A stretch of 64,000 nucleotides of DNA from assembly GCF_028583425.1 (NCBI RefSeq), contig NC_072805.1, forward strand, positions 11,480,001-11,544,000, written 5' to 3'. Position numbers and translations under genes: made by a program. Every line of letters begins with the position of its first letter. The first letter of the stretch is position 1. Under the pieces are notes generated by a model. That model was not told where the DNA came from and made no database searches. It was given only the letters and a program-made list of their open reading frames with translations. Shown piece by piece: positions 1-9,303 of the stretch. The DNA is from Eublepharis macularius. Lineage: Eukaryota > Chordata > Lepidosauria > Squamata > Eublepharidae.

Positions 1-339
1 TAGCTTGGCAAACTAATCCCAAAAGATGCACCATAGTAATGAGATGCCCCTTAATATTAGTGACAAATGTCAAGAGATTCCTTTCTTCCTATCCCTCTCC
101 CATCTTTATTAGACTTCCAGCTTTCTCCCCCTTCCCTTTGCAAATGATCTCCTAGTTCACAAACAGGTGCTTTCTTTGAAGATCCAACAACAGTATTCAT
201 AGTTATTAACAGGCAGTGTATCTTTAAGCACCATGTGTTGCTGACAAAAAGAATCAACTTCCGGCGCTATGAGTTTCTAGCAGTATCAGCATGCCCAGAA
301 GAATTGGTTTGGCATGGAAAGGCAACGTTAATTAATTAG
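1..339. other. No recognisable gene
   Basis: AT-rich sequence with a pyrimidine-rich stretch at about 75-140. Only short chance reading frames are present and no repeat family is recognised. Confidence 0.5.
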
Positions 340-575
340 GATCCCTACCGTTCATCCAAGGAGGAAGATTAGATTTTGAAAGGCGGCAGACCCAGGTTCA
401 AATCCCCGCTCTGCCATGCAAGGTCACTGGGTGACCTCGGACTAGCTACTCTCTTGCACCCTAGCCTACCTCACAAGGTGGTGGTTGTGAAGATAAAATG
501 GAAAAGGAAAGAATGATATTGTAAACCACTAAGAGACCCCATTGGGGAGAAAAGTGGGATCTAAGAATGGAATCT
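340..575 (+). mobile_element. tRNA-derived SINE
   Basis: A pol III B-box-like GGTTCAAATCC lies at 395-405. It is followed by the CORE-like phrase 'cactgggtgacctcgg', a 'cctacctcacaaggtg' block and 'ggttgtgaagataaaatgg', the order seen in MIR/CORE-type and many reptilian SINEs. The 3' part (gtggga, ctaagaatgg) runs into a hairpin at 561-621. The sequence is diverged from related copies elsewhere in the window, so it is probably not young. Confidence 0.65.
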
Positions 576-621
576 AATGCATGGCGCATTAACTGCGCCA
601 TGGATTAAATTCCATTCTAAG
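561..621. repeat. Imperfect hairpin, 28-bp arms
   Basis: The arm starting 'ctaagaatggaatctaatgc' (561) is complementary, with about four mismatches, to the arm ending in 'ccattctaag' (621). A loop of about 5 bases separates them. It adjoins the 3' end of a SINE and may be an independent fold-back remnant. Confidence 0.6.
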
Positions 622-1510
622 CAGCAGTTTCTGTGTTTCTAAGGAACTCAGAGTAGCTCTCACATGGTAAGGGGGGGGGGTGTCTCTAACCTAGGCAGCA
701 TCTAGGACGAGAGACCTACTCAGCTTGCAGAAGCAGAGCTGTGTCATGTCAATCTTTGGGCGCATCATGCTAATTCATACCCTAAGGAAGAAATCCTTAG
801 TAGGACTACTTATATGTAAGTCCCATTTTATTCAATGGTAATTACTCCTAGGAAAGTATACTTAGGATTGGCCTGTAAATGTTGTCATGGAGCCCATCTG
901 TGAATCCACAGCCCTTGCACTCACACAGATACACAACAAACACTGAAAATTAGGACCTGCATTGCCTCCTACCCCTCACCTCCAGTGAGCAACACATTGC
1001 ATAACCTAGTAGCAAGCAAAAAGGCTTTTTTAATGGGTTGGTAGTACATACATGGGGCTGGTCAGTCTGTTATAGGCCCCTGCAGGCACAGCAATTTGAA
1101 AAGGATTCCCGGGAAGGGGGGGGGGGCGGTCACAAGAATGAGCCTGAAATTTACTCCATTCGCTTGGTAGACTGAAGCGGTTTCAAGCCCTCTACAATGT
1201 GAAAAATCAAATTATTGCTGCCTGCCCCAGAACTCATTAAAAATAACCCTGGTTCATAGTCAGAGAAGGGAGGCCAGTCTGGCATCTAATTTCCAAAGCA
1301 ACCACTTCACCACAATGCCAGATCTATTAGAACAAGCACTTTAAGTAGCTTGAGGGTAAAACACTGTTTCACTCACTGCAAATGGGGGAGAGGAAACAAT
1401 GGGGTGGGTACGGTTTGCAAGTGAGGTACCAGAAGAAGCAAGGCTCTCCCCCTCAGCCTCTCTTTTAACTGCTTGCCACAAATGAAAAGACCATCTTTTG
1501 CACAAGGTTG
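622..1510. other. No gene seen; diffuse repeat remnants
   Basis: Non-coding sequence with two G-runs (about 671-680 and 1117-1127). A segment at about 810-870 contains 'ttcaatggtaattactcc' and 'ttaggattg', a dispersed reptilian repeat also present near 51845 and 56720. Nothing else is recognised. Confidence 0.45.
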
Positions 1511-1514
1511 CACT

Positions 1515-1731
1515 GAGGTTACCAACCTCCAGGCGGGGTCTAGAGATCTTCTGGAATTACAACTGATCCCCAGACTACAGAGAGAAATTCTCCCAGAGAA
1601 AATGGCTGCTTTGGAAGGTGGAGCCCAGGGTCTGATACCCCAGTCGGGGCCCTGCCTTCCCCCAAACCTGCCCTTCCCAGGCCGCACCCCCATATCGCCA
1701 GGAATGTCCCAACCTGGAGTTAGCAACCCTG
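1515..1731. mobile_element. MITE-like non-autonomous DNA element
   Basis: The left end 'ggttaccaacctccagg' and right end 'cctggagttagcaaccct' are inverted relatives. The interior holds 'gaattacaactgatcccc' and 'gaaaatggctgctttgg', a sequence that recurs in reptile genomes as a short element with 'agggttgccaac' ends. Related, more decayed pieces lie near 52260-52470, 58640-58720 and at both ends of 60513-61575. The superfamily is not assigned. Confidence 0.5.
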
Positions 1732-1839
1732 GCTGCGGGCTTGAGGGAGCCTCCCCGCACACAGCGGGCCACAAAATGCCCGCAATGGAACTTAAGCGAA
1801 CCACCAGACAACTTCGCAAACCAGAACGGTGCGCGTGCT

Positions 1840-2560
1840 TATGGGCAAATACCCTGGGAAAGGACTTGGAGGCGCAGCTTAAGTCGGCCGGGCCGCGCAA
1901 GGGCCACCCCTCGTCCTCCTCCCCACCCCAGCCCGGGGCCCCGCCGCGCGCCCGCTGAATCCCGGCGGAGGGCGGCCAGGGCTTTGAAGGGCTGATTGAA
2001 GGGGGCCTAATTAGCCCTCGCCAGGCCCGGGGCAATTAAAAGGGGCAAATGAAAGGCTCGTTAGCGGGAGCGGCTGCAGGTTGGCGCGCTCGCAGTCGGG
2101 CGCCCCGCGTTTACCCGCGTCCTGCTGAGGCGGCAGCTGCTGCAGCTCGTGCCTGGCACGCACTTCCATTTCCCTCCTGGGCGCGGGCGGCGGCGGCGGC
2201 GGCGTTGGGGCGGGAGAGCTTTGTACGGTCCTCGGAGCGGAGGCGCTGGGAGGGCCGCGGCAGGGCGAGGCGAGGCGAGGCGGCGCAGGAGGCGGCGGGG
2301 CGCCTCATCAAGGCCACCTGGGCTGCCTGGCCTGCGCCCTCGAGGGAAGCCCTGGGCGGGGAAAGCGGCTGGCTTCCCGGGGCCTGGCCCCCAAGCGGCT
2401 CCCCGAAGAGAAGTGAAGCTCGCTCCGCTTTTTCTTCAGGTGTGGAACCCAAAGCGCCTTTGCGACCAGCGCGCAGCAACTGCTGAGATGCGCCCCCTCC
2501 CCGGTCCAGCCTCCCCAGGGAAATCAGCCTGGCCGAGCCCTTAGGAGCGAGCCCTACCGG
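1840..2560. promoter_or_regulatory. CpG-rich block without a recognised gene
   Basis: About 700 bp of very GC- and CpG-rich DNA, including GGC-triplet runs at 2187-2205. Reading frames exist on both strands but look like composition artefacts (Ala/Arg/Gly runs) and none is recognised. Inside it, 2007-2045 is AT-containing and carries the palindrome CTAATTAG (2007-2014) and GCAATTAAA, which are homeodomain-type sites. It could be a CpG-island promoter or 5' exon of an unannotated transcript, or a regulatory island. The nearest coding sequence downstream is the NTAN1 retrocopy, about 1.3 kb away. Confidence 0.5.
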
Positions 2561-2569
2561 GTTTACTCA

Positions 2570-3500
2570 CAAGCAGGTCCCGCTTTATGCAATGGGGCTT
2601 TCTTACAGGAAAGTCACCCAGCCTGAAACGATTCCGGTTTCTTCTGCGGTGAGCTTCCCTCTCGCTGGGCTTTTGCTCATTTTTGGGCTCCTCCGTGGAA
2701 ATCCTCCGGCAGATTTCCTTCCATGTATTTAGGGATTTTCCTCACGGTATGAAATTTCTCTTTAGGCCTATGCTAAGTATGTTGGAAGAGGCTATGTGAA
2801 CTACAAACCACAAAATACATGCAGATGGTCACCCTTCTAGCTGACAATTGTTGCAGCTGGAGGAGTCCTTGCCAAAAGGTGTATTTGCAGGATACTCTAA
2901 AGAGCCCAGTTTGCACATCTCCAACAAGTTTGGGCTTACAGAGTAGTGCTGACTACTCTTCCTTCTGATACACATTGGACAAGCTGCTGTCTAGCCGCTC
3001 GCACTGCTGTGGACAAGTGTGGTGGGATGGCAGGAGCATCACTTCTGCTCAGACACTGCTTACCAGGATGTATCCTTGAGAATGTTAAGATTGAAATGTG
3101 CCTCCAAACTGAGCGTAAAAAAGATGCCCACAAGTGAGAGCCTGCAAGGACTCTTGGGGGGGCATCTCATCCCCCCTCCTGCCATGTCCTTCCCTGCCCC
3201 CCCATAGCCTCTCCCTGTTTTTCTGCTTCTTTCTCTCCTTCCTCACTGGCTTTCTTTGTCCTCGACTTCACTTTTCCCCATGCCCCTCCCAGCCTCTCCC
3301 TATAGTCCAGTTGCATGGTAGGGAACCTGCAATAACTTGCAGAGGATACTTTGCTTTCCCCTGTATCCCCTTCACCACACTGTTTCCTCTCTCCCTCCTC
3401 CTGGCAGCCTCCATATGCTTGCCTTTTCCTACATCCTTCTCTCCTTCAAACCCACGTAACAACTTGACTTTTATTGCCCCCCAATCTTCATCTATATTTC
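2570..3500. other. No recognisable gene; pyrimidine-rich tract
   Basis: Plain non-coding sequence. From about 3140 to 3490 the plus strand is strongly C/T-rich, which produces a long low-complexity reading frame that should not be taken as a gene. Confidence 0.5.
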
Positions 3501-3509
3501 TTTTTTCAT

Positions 3510-3700
3510 TTATATGCTGCCTTTCTCCACAAAAGGGACCCAAAGCAGATTACATCATTCTCCCTGCCTCGATATTATCCTCACAACACTGACAGGTAGG
3601 TTAGGCTGGGAGTGTGTTACTGGTTCAAAGTCACCTGGTGAGCTTCTGCAGCACAGTGTTGATTCAAACCTTTCTGAAACTGTAACCACTACACTGCAGT
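3510..3700 (-). mobile_element. SINE fragment, reverse orientation
   Basis: Contains 'tatatgctgcctttctcc', 'attatcctcacaacactgac', 'caaagtcacctggtgagctt' and 'accactacactgcagtgg'. Read on the minus strand this is the order of a tRNA-derived SINE: tRNA-like head, core, then a tail ending in a LINE-like 'ggcagcatataaat'. It lies just upstream of the NTAN1 retrocopy. Confidence 0.55.
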
Positions 3701-3818
3701 GGCTTTTGTTTGAAATGGCTGCTATTGAACAATAGCAAGCATACAAGTCATGTGGTATCAAGTTATTTAGTGGTTGCTTCTGGGCCTGGCCCCAATGAGT
3801 CTTCCCTTAAAGGTCAAG

Positions 3819-3830
3819 ATAGCCCTGGAA
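3819..3830. repeat. Left target-site duplication of NTAN1 retrocopy
   Basis: ATAGCCCTGGAA, repeated exactly at 4935-4946 directly after the A-tail. Confidence 0.8.
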
Positions 3831-4934
3831 GGGGACTCGCGGCTTCCTCGCAGCCCGGGCGCGATTTCCCCAGGATGCCTCTGCGGGTCAACGGGGAGCG
3901 GATCGACCCGTCGCGGCCCGCCCGGGAGCTGCTGCGTTTGTGCCCGGAGCTGGAGGAGAGAGCCAAGCTGCTGCGGAGCCAGCCTGCTCGAACAGTGGGA
4001 CCCCGAGGCCTTTTGTATGTTCAGCAGAGAGAGTTTGCAGCAACTACTCCTAAAGATGGGTCCATTTCTGTTCTGGGATCTGACGACGCAACTACCTGCC
4101 ACTTGGTAGTGCTCAGACACACGGGTAGTGGGGCCATCTGTCTGATGCACTGCGATGGGTCAGATACAGAAAAAGAAGTTTTATTAATTACCAACGCAGT
4201 CAGAGCGCTCTCTCCTAACACAGAATACGGAAGGTTGGAAGTACATCTCATTGGCGGCTTCAATGATGATCGACACTTATCCCAACAACTAACCCATCAG
4301 CTTCTTCGAGCGTTTGACCGCTTGCAGGACGATATTCATTTAGTGACATTCTGTGTGACAGAGTTGAATGACCGGCAGGAAAAAGGCAATCACTTTCCAT
4401 ACATTTATGGTATTGCTGCAAATGTTAAGACTGGAGAGATTTTCCATGCTTTTTTTCCAGACAAAGGACCAGAGGAGGATTTGCGGTCAGCCAGTATCTT
4501 AACAGGAGCTCAGATGGTTAACATTTATGACTCCAGAAAGGAGCAACTCTGTATTGGGCCTTACTTTTGGATGCCTTTCCCTCCGGCGAATTTCTGGCTA
4601 GACCAGGATGACCAGTACCTACTGCAGAACCTCTCCACATCCCCCCGGGCTGAGCCGCCTCATTTCATTTCTCACATCCGAGCAACTCTGCTGTGTCTGA
4701 AAGAGCATCCCTTCCCAGATCAGACCCTGTTCTCCAGCAGGAAGCCTTGGATCTATGTCAAGAATGAAGACGGCCTCTGGGAGAAGATTTCTGACCAAAT
4801 CTAACCTGAAGAGCAGAAACTGAGGCAGTATAGTTGTACCAAACAAGGAACTCACAGTCAGAGGCTAAGAAGGATTACAGAAATAAGATTGTAATATACA
4901 TAAACATTGTAAATATGCACATAAAAAAAAAAAT
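3831..4934 (+). mobile_element. NTAN1 retrocopy insertion unit
   Basis: The inserted cDNA runs from a short GC-rich 5'UTR (3831-3874) through the coding region to a 3'UTR of about 120 bp ending in an A-run (4923-4933). It is flanked by a direct repeat, ATAGCCCTGGAA, at 3819-3830 and 4935-4946. Extended outward it matches 14 of 15 bases. Lack of introns, an A-tail and a target-site duplication are the three marks of L1-type retroposition. Confidence 0.85.
3875..4804 (+). CDS. NTAN1-like protein N-terminal asparagine amidohydrolase, intronless retrogene
   Basis: A 309-residue protein in one uninterrupted frame; the mammalian protein has 310. NTAN1 deamidates an N-terminal Asn to Asp, the first step sending such proteins into the Arg/N-degron pathway. 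The start is the ATG at 3875 (MPLRVNGERI), which matches the family N-terminus; the frame is open for 55 more codons upstream but without homology. The conserved block LLYVQQREFA is followed by SDDATTCHLVVLRHTG, which holds the catalytic nucleophile Cys75 at its family position. GRLEVHLIGGF, ELNDRQE, HFPYIYGIA and the C-terminal KNEDGLWEKIS are also kept. Vertebrate NTAN1 is normally split into about ten exons, so this is a processed copy, supported by the A-tail and target-site duplication. No stop or frameshift is seen. It is either young or under selection; expression cannot be judged from sequence. Confidence 0.9.
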   Translation: MPLRVNGERIDPSRPARELLRLCPELEERAKLLRSQPARTVGPRGLLYVQQREFAATTPKDGSISVLGSDDATTCHLVVLRHTGSGAICLMHCDGSDTEKEVLLITNAVRALSPNTEYGRLEVHLIGGFNDDRHLSQQLTHQLLRAFDRLQDDIHLVTFCVTELNDRQEKGNHFPYIYGIAANVKTGEIFHAFFPDKGPEEDLRSASILTGAQMVNIYDSRKEQLCIGPYFWMPFPPANFWLDQDDQYLLQNLSTSPRAEPPHFISHIRATLLCLKEHPFPDQTLFSSRKPWIYVKNEDGLWEKISDQI

Positions 4935-4949
4935 ATAGCCCTGGAAAGG

Positions 4950-5610
4950 GCCCTGCCTCATCCTGCCCTACACTGACCGAAACCAAGACTGTAGTATTGG
5001 CTGAACTATTACAGTTGCCTAGCAACTGCCACTGAGGGCAACTGGTTAAAGCTACAGTTGCTCCTTTTATTATTTGGGTTTTTTTACCCCCTCCCCCATG
5101 TATTATTTTTCGATTTCAGATTTTTCTATGAACTTGGGCATTTTCCAGGCAGGTCTTGTCTGTTCACGGCTCCAGTCTTGGGATTTAAGTACGCTCAGAT
5201 CTTTGACACTTGGCTATTAGTATATAAGATGTATCCAGAGACTGAAGAAGAATACCTGCTCACCCTTCTAGCAGAAGTGGGTTTTTTTTCTGAGTCAGGC
5301 AACATTCCTGGGCTATATGAGAAAGTATACAGTGTAACTTTCATGTAGCTGCCTGGTAAGATGAACTTTAGAACCATTATGCTGATAAAGTACAAACCAT
5401 CTCAAAGCTAACCAGCTTGTTGGGTAGTTTAATAAAAGACAGGTCCTATAATGTTCTAGTAAGACCTGTTTGTTCAGGAAAACTTTCAGCAGTATACAAA
5501 TGGTGTCCTGAGTTGAGAAATTTTCAGAAAATGCATTTGGAGCTCTTCCGTGCACTCTTGAGGGGTGGGTGGGTAGGCCCTGTTGAACACAATGGTACAC
5601 CCTACTGAAT
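4950..5610. other. No recognisable gene
   Basis: Non-coding flank of the retrocopy insertion with T-rich stretches. Short frames on both strands show no family resemblance. Confidence 0.45.
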
Positions 5611-5613
5611 AAA

Positions 5614-6330
5614 TATTTAATTTATTAAACACATTTATATGTTGCTGTCCCCAAAGCAGTTACCGATTAATATTAAAACATTTAAAACATTAAAATAACA
5701 TGTAAAACATATATATAAATGCAGTAAAAACTTACAGGCCATTAAATACACACGCAACCAGGGAGGAAGCCAAAAGATTTTACTGGGGAGATGCCAAACA
5801 AAAAGCTCTTCACCTGCTGGCAGAAGACAATGGCAAAGGGAAACATGGTACTCCTGAGGATGAGGTTCAAAAGTTTTGGTGCCACAACCATGAAGGCCCT
5901 GTATTAGGTTGGCCTCCAAAGTTGACACGAGTGGTTCATATAGGAGAAGGCGGTCTTTAAGGTACGCTGGTCCTAAGCCAGATAGGGCTTTGAAGGTCAA
6001 TACCAGCACCTTGAGTTGGGCCCATAAGCCAGTGTAGATGGAATAAGACTGGAGTGATATAATTCCTATGACTCACTCCAGTCAACACTCTGGCTATAGC
6101 ATACAGTACTAGTTGCAGCTTCTGGAGCGTCTTCAAGGGCAGCCCCCCATAGAGCGCTTTGCAGTAATCTAACCTAAATGTTAGCATGCCATGCCTCACA
6201 GCGGCAAGCTCTTTCCTGCCCAGGAAAGGCTGCAGCTGGTTCACTAGCTGGAGTCTGTGAAAGGAATCCCTAGCAACCTCTGTTGCCTGTTTATCCAACA
6301 GAAGGCCTGGATCCAGCAGCCCCCTAAGCT
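5614..6330 (-). mobile_element. L2-type LINE, 3' fragment
   Basis: Minus-strand translation gives remnants of the reverse-transcriptase C-terminus: LVNQLQPFLGRKELAAV, RLDYCKALYGGLP and LQLVLYAIARVLTG. These parallel [12 protein letters not shown] and [17 protein letters not shown] in the better preserved L2 at 7257-8393. Downstream comes 'FKALSGLGPAYLKDRLL'. Frames are broken and divergence is high, so this is an old, 5'-truncated copy. Confidence 0.75.
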
Positions 6331-6519
6331 ACGGACCTACTTCTTTAGGAGGAATGCAGCCCCATTCTGGCACTCATAAATTTGGTCTGGACAGTGAATT
6401 AAATGGAAGAGTAGCTGTTCTGTGTCACTGGAGCTGACGGGGTGAGAGGCTAGTTTTAAAAGTCAAAGGTGCAATGCCAGAGCTCATCTGGCCCATCCTT
6501 TAAGGCAGTGAAAGAACAA

Positions 6520-6775
6520 GAATTATATTAATAATAATAACATTCAATTTATATACCACCCTTCAGGACAACTTAACACCCACTCAGAGTGGTTTACAAA
6601 TATGTCATTATTATCCTCACAACAATGTGAGGTGGGTGGGGCTGAGAGTGCTCTGAGAAGCTGTGACTGACTCAAGTTCACCCAGCTGGCTTCAAGTGGA
6701 GGAGTGGGGAATCAAACGCGGTTCTCTAGATTAGAGTCTCACGCTCTTAACCATTACACCAAACTGGCTCTAAGA
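6520..6775 (-). mobile_element. tRNA-derived SINE, reverse orientation
   Basis: Read on the minus strand it begins with the tRNA-like head 'gccagtttggtgtaatgg' (about 6770 downward), then 'ttaagagcgtgagactctaa', a B-box-like GGTTTGATTCC equivalent, 'gtgaccttgg'-like core and a tail ending 'ataaattgaatgttattatt'. The same family recurs at 45045-45300. The simple ATT tail at about 6528-6540 supports retroposition. Confidence 0.75.
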
Positions 6776-7255
6776 TTGTGATAATGAATATGAGCACTGG
6801 TAAATCTCCAGGAACGGACTACTTCTCTATTGAATAGTATAAAACCTTTTCAGATTTTTTATTTCTGAGATTATATCAGTAGTACAATGATATTTTTGAA
6901 TCTGATGTATTCCCAGTATCATTGCAGAATGCTTATATTACTGTCATTCCAAGCCAGGCAAATTTTTGACCTATTTCTTTGATGAATACAGATACTAAGT
7001 TATTAACTTACATTCTTACAAACCGACTTCAAAAGGTTATTAGAATTCTGGTAGACCAGGTAGGATTTCTACAAAGTGTGCAAGGATCTGATAATCTTAA
7101 ACTGGTCACAGATCTGATTGCATTAAATAGAAAGAGATCTGATCAAGTTGCTATTCTGTCACCTGATGGTGAAAAATGCTTGACAAAATATATTGGAAAT
7201 TTATTTTCTCTACATTGACTAAATTTGGCTTCCCTCATGAATTTCTGAAATGAAT
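6776..7255 (+). mobile_element. Old L1-like LINE, ORF2 part 1
   Basis: Broken plus-strand reading gives GKSPGTDYF, then PISLMNTDTKLLTYILTNRL, QVGFLQ and DNLKLVTDLI, the order of the fingers and palm of an L1/Tx1-type reverse transcriptase. The sequence stops at 7255 at the L2 (TACTT)n tail and resumes at 15967, where the next RT motifs follow in order. It is the oldest layer of the nested cluster. Confidence 0.7.
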
Positions 7256-7256
7256 T

Positions 7257-7298
7257 ACTTTACTTTACTTTACTTTACTTTACTTTACTTTACTTTAA
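7257..7298. repeat. (TACTT)n pentanucleotide tract, L2 3' tail
   Basis: About eight TTTAC/TACTT units directly at the 3' end of the minus-strand L2. L2-type LINEs often end in short simple repeats. Confidence 0.75.
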
Positions 7299-8393
7299 TT
7301 GAATTTTTATGCCGCCCATCTCCCGAAGGACTCAGGGCGGTGTACAGCAAAAGTAAAACATACAAATATAAAACACTAAGAATATAAAATAAACATATTA
7401 AATAATTTAACTCAGAAACAGGACAACTCAAAACACATTTAGGCCAGCCCCGCTTGTTGGAATAATAACGTCTTAAGGGCACGGCGAAAGGTGTGTAGAT
7501 CAGGGACCATACGGATCTCCAGGGGCAATTCCTTCCAGAGGGCAGAAGGCTCTCCCCCCGGGGGTCACCAGCTGACATTGTTTGACCGGCAGCACCCTGA
7601 GGAGGCCCTCTCTGTGGGAGCGTACTGGCCTGTGGGAGGCTATCGGTAGCAGCAGGCGGTCTCGCAAATACCTAGGCCCTAAGCCATGGAACGCTCTGAA
7701 GATGGTATCCAGCACCTTGAAACGCACCCGGAAGACCACCGGAAGCTAGTGTAGCTCGTGCAGGAGAGGTGTTACATGGGCACGCCGTGTCGCTCCCATA
7801 ATCACCCGCGCGGCCGCATTCTGCACTAATTGCAGCCTCCGGGAGGTCCTCAGGGGGAGCCCCATATAGAGAGCATTACAGTAGTCCAGACGGGAGGAAA
7901 CAAGGGCATGGGTGACTGTGCACAAGGCGTCCCGATCCAGAAAAGGACGCAACTGGTGAACCAGGCGAACCTGATAAAAAGCCCCCCTGGCCACGGCCGA
8001 CACATGATCTTCTAACGACAGCCGTGCATCCAGGAGGACACCCAAGTTGCGAATCCTCTCTGTGGGGACCAAAATCTCGCCCCCAATAGACAGCGATGGA
8101 ACCAGCTGGCTATAACGGGGCGCCGGAAACCACAGCCACTCAGTCTTGGAAGGGTTGAGTCTGAGCCTGCTTCTCCCCATCCAGATCCGCACGGCCTCCA
8201 GGCACCGGGACATCACGTTAAGGGCATCATTGGGGTGATCCAGGGTAGAGATGTACAACTGAGTATCATCAGCATACTGATGGTACTTTACCCCAAAACC
8301 ACAGATGATCTCACCCAGCGGCTTCACATAGATGTTAAACAGAAGGGGCGAGAGGACCGACCCCTGCGGCACCCCACAAGTGAGGTGCCTCCG
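7257..8393 (-). mobile_element. L2 LINE, 3' half (interrupted by L1)
   Basis: The minus-strand frame 8372-7746 reads [13 protein letters not shown], then [12 protein letters not shown] (the catalytic YADD), [43 protein letters not shown] and [12 protein letters not shown], the palm-to-thumb region of an L2/CR1-group reverse transcriptase. Codons 3' of this degrade into the UTR and the (TACTT)n tail. The 5' half continues at 14884, after the L1 insertion. Frame quality suggests moderate age, younger than the L2 at 5614-6330. Confidence 0.85.
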
Positions 8394-8395
8394 GG
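8378..8395. repeat. Left target-site duplication of L1 copy 1
   Basis: AAGTGAGGTGCCTCCGGG here matches 14884-14901 exactly over 18 bases. The last few G bases may belong to the element, so the true duplication is 15-18 bp. It lies within L2 sequence. Confidence 0.85.
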
Positions 8396-8771
8396 ACTTC
8401 CGGTTTGGGATTCATGGAGGTCTAACACAGCTCCATTCGCGGAGCTGACCGGACTGCCGTTTTAACCGGCCGGAGGGGTGAAATAGCCCGCGGCCGACTG
8501 CTCTCAGGCGGGGAGCAGGCAAAGAATGCTCAAGACCCTAGGGTGAGCTAGATCTCGGACGAGGGGGGGCTCTGCTCAACGAGTCTCCCCCCGATCCTTG
8601 AGGTCCCACCTTGCGACGGGTCGGCTATAATCTCTGCGGCAGTTTTGGGGCCAATTCGGCTGGCATAAGACCTACATACCCAAGCTTCGATTGGGAAAGG
8701 AAGCTGAGAGGAGAATTTAAGATCGAAACAGCGATTACAACCCGAGAAAAGTGAAGAGAAGGTAAAGATCG

Positions 8772-9176
8772 CTATCTTTTGATACGGGACAGATTGACAA
8801 AAACAGAGAGGAAAGAAAGTAGATTTTTAAACTGCAACAGACTAGTGAAAAGGAGGTGAAGACTCGGCAGGAGTTGTATTTTAAAAGAGACTAAGTTTAA
8901 AGAAGTTATTAAAGAAATCAGACTATTGTTTTGAATACCTGTGGTTTTGGAGCTGTGGGAAAAAGACACCATCGCGAGACCTGCTATGGGAAGACGGGAG
9001 ACAGGAAGTGCGTAACAACAATAGAGCGGCTGGAGAGAAGCGGCCCTTGCCGAAGGACAGGAAGTAGGGAATCGCCATTTTTGAAAGGGGAAGGGTCGCG
9101 GCTTCAGCGGAAGAGGAAGTAGGCCATTTTGGATTACAACAACATAGAGAAACCATAGAGAAAAGACGCCCGACAT
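8772..9176 (-). other. Antisense ORF in L1 5'UTR, copy 1 (134 codons)
   Basis: An ATG-initiated minus-strand frame (MSGVFSLWFLY...) lies wholly in the 5'UTR opposite to ORF1. An in-frame upstream ATG would lengthen it to 148 codons. The same frame is open in copy 2 (35224-35625, 133 codons), differing by substitutions and one 3-bp in-frame indel (YCCYALP versus YCYALP). The position recalls primate L1 ORF0, but no sequence relation is claimed. It may be fortuitous. Confidence 0.35.
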
Positions 9177-9303
9177 TTTGGACACTTTAAAATTTAATTT
9201 TGGCAAAGATTGGGACATTTGAAAAAAGAAAAACGTTTAATTTTACGCGACGGAGTTAAGGAAGAGAGCAGATTCGTGGGAGCGAGCTAAAGCAAGCCCC
9301 ACG

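Noticed and set aside
340-575. tRNA gene
   Set aside because: Only a B-box-like match within a SINE; no cloverleaf can be formed from the diverged head.
1373-2544. Long frames on both strands in the CpG-rich block
   Set aside because: Ala/Arg/Gly/Pro-rich composition without motif or family resemblance; a GC artefact.
3134-3592. 152-codon frame on plus
   Set aside because: Produced by a C/T-rich tract; Ser/Pro/Phe/Leu composition only.
7257-7298. CRISPR-like direct repeats
   Set aside because: A pentanucleotide simple repeat at an L2 tail; CRISPR arrays do not occur in this type of genome.
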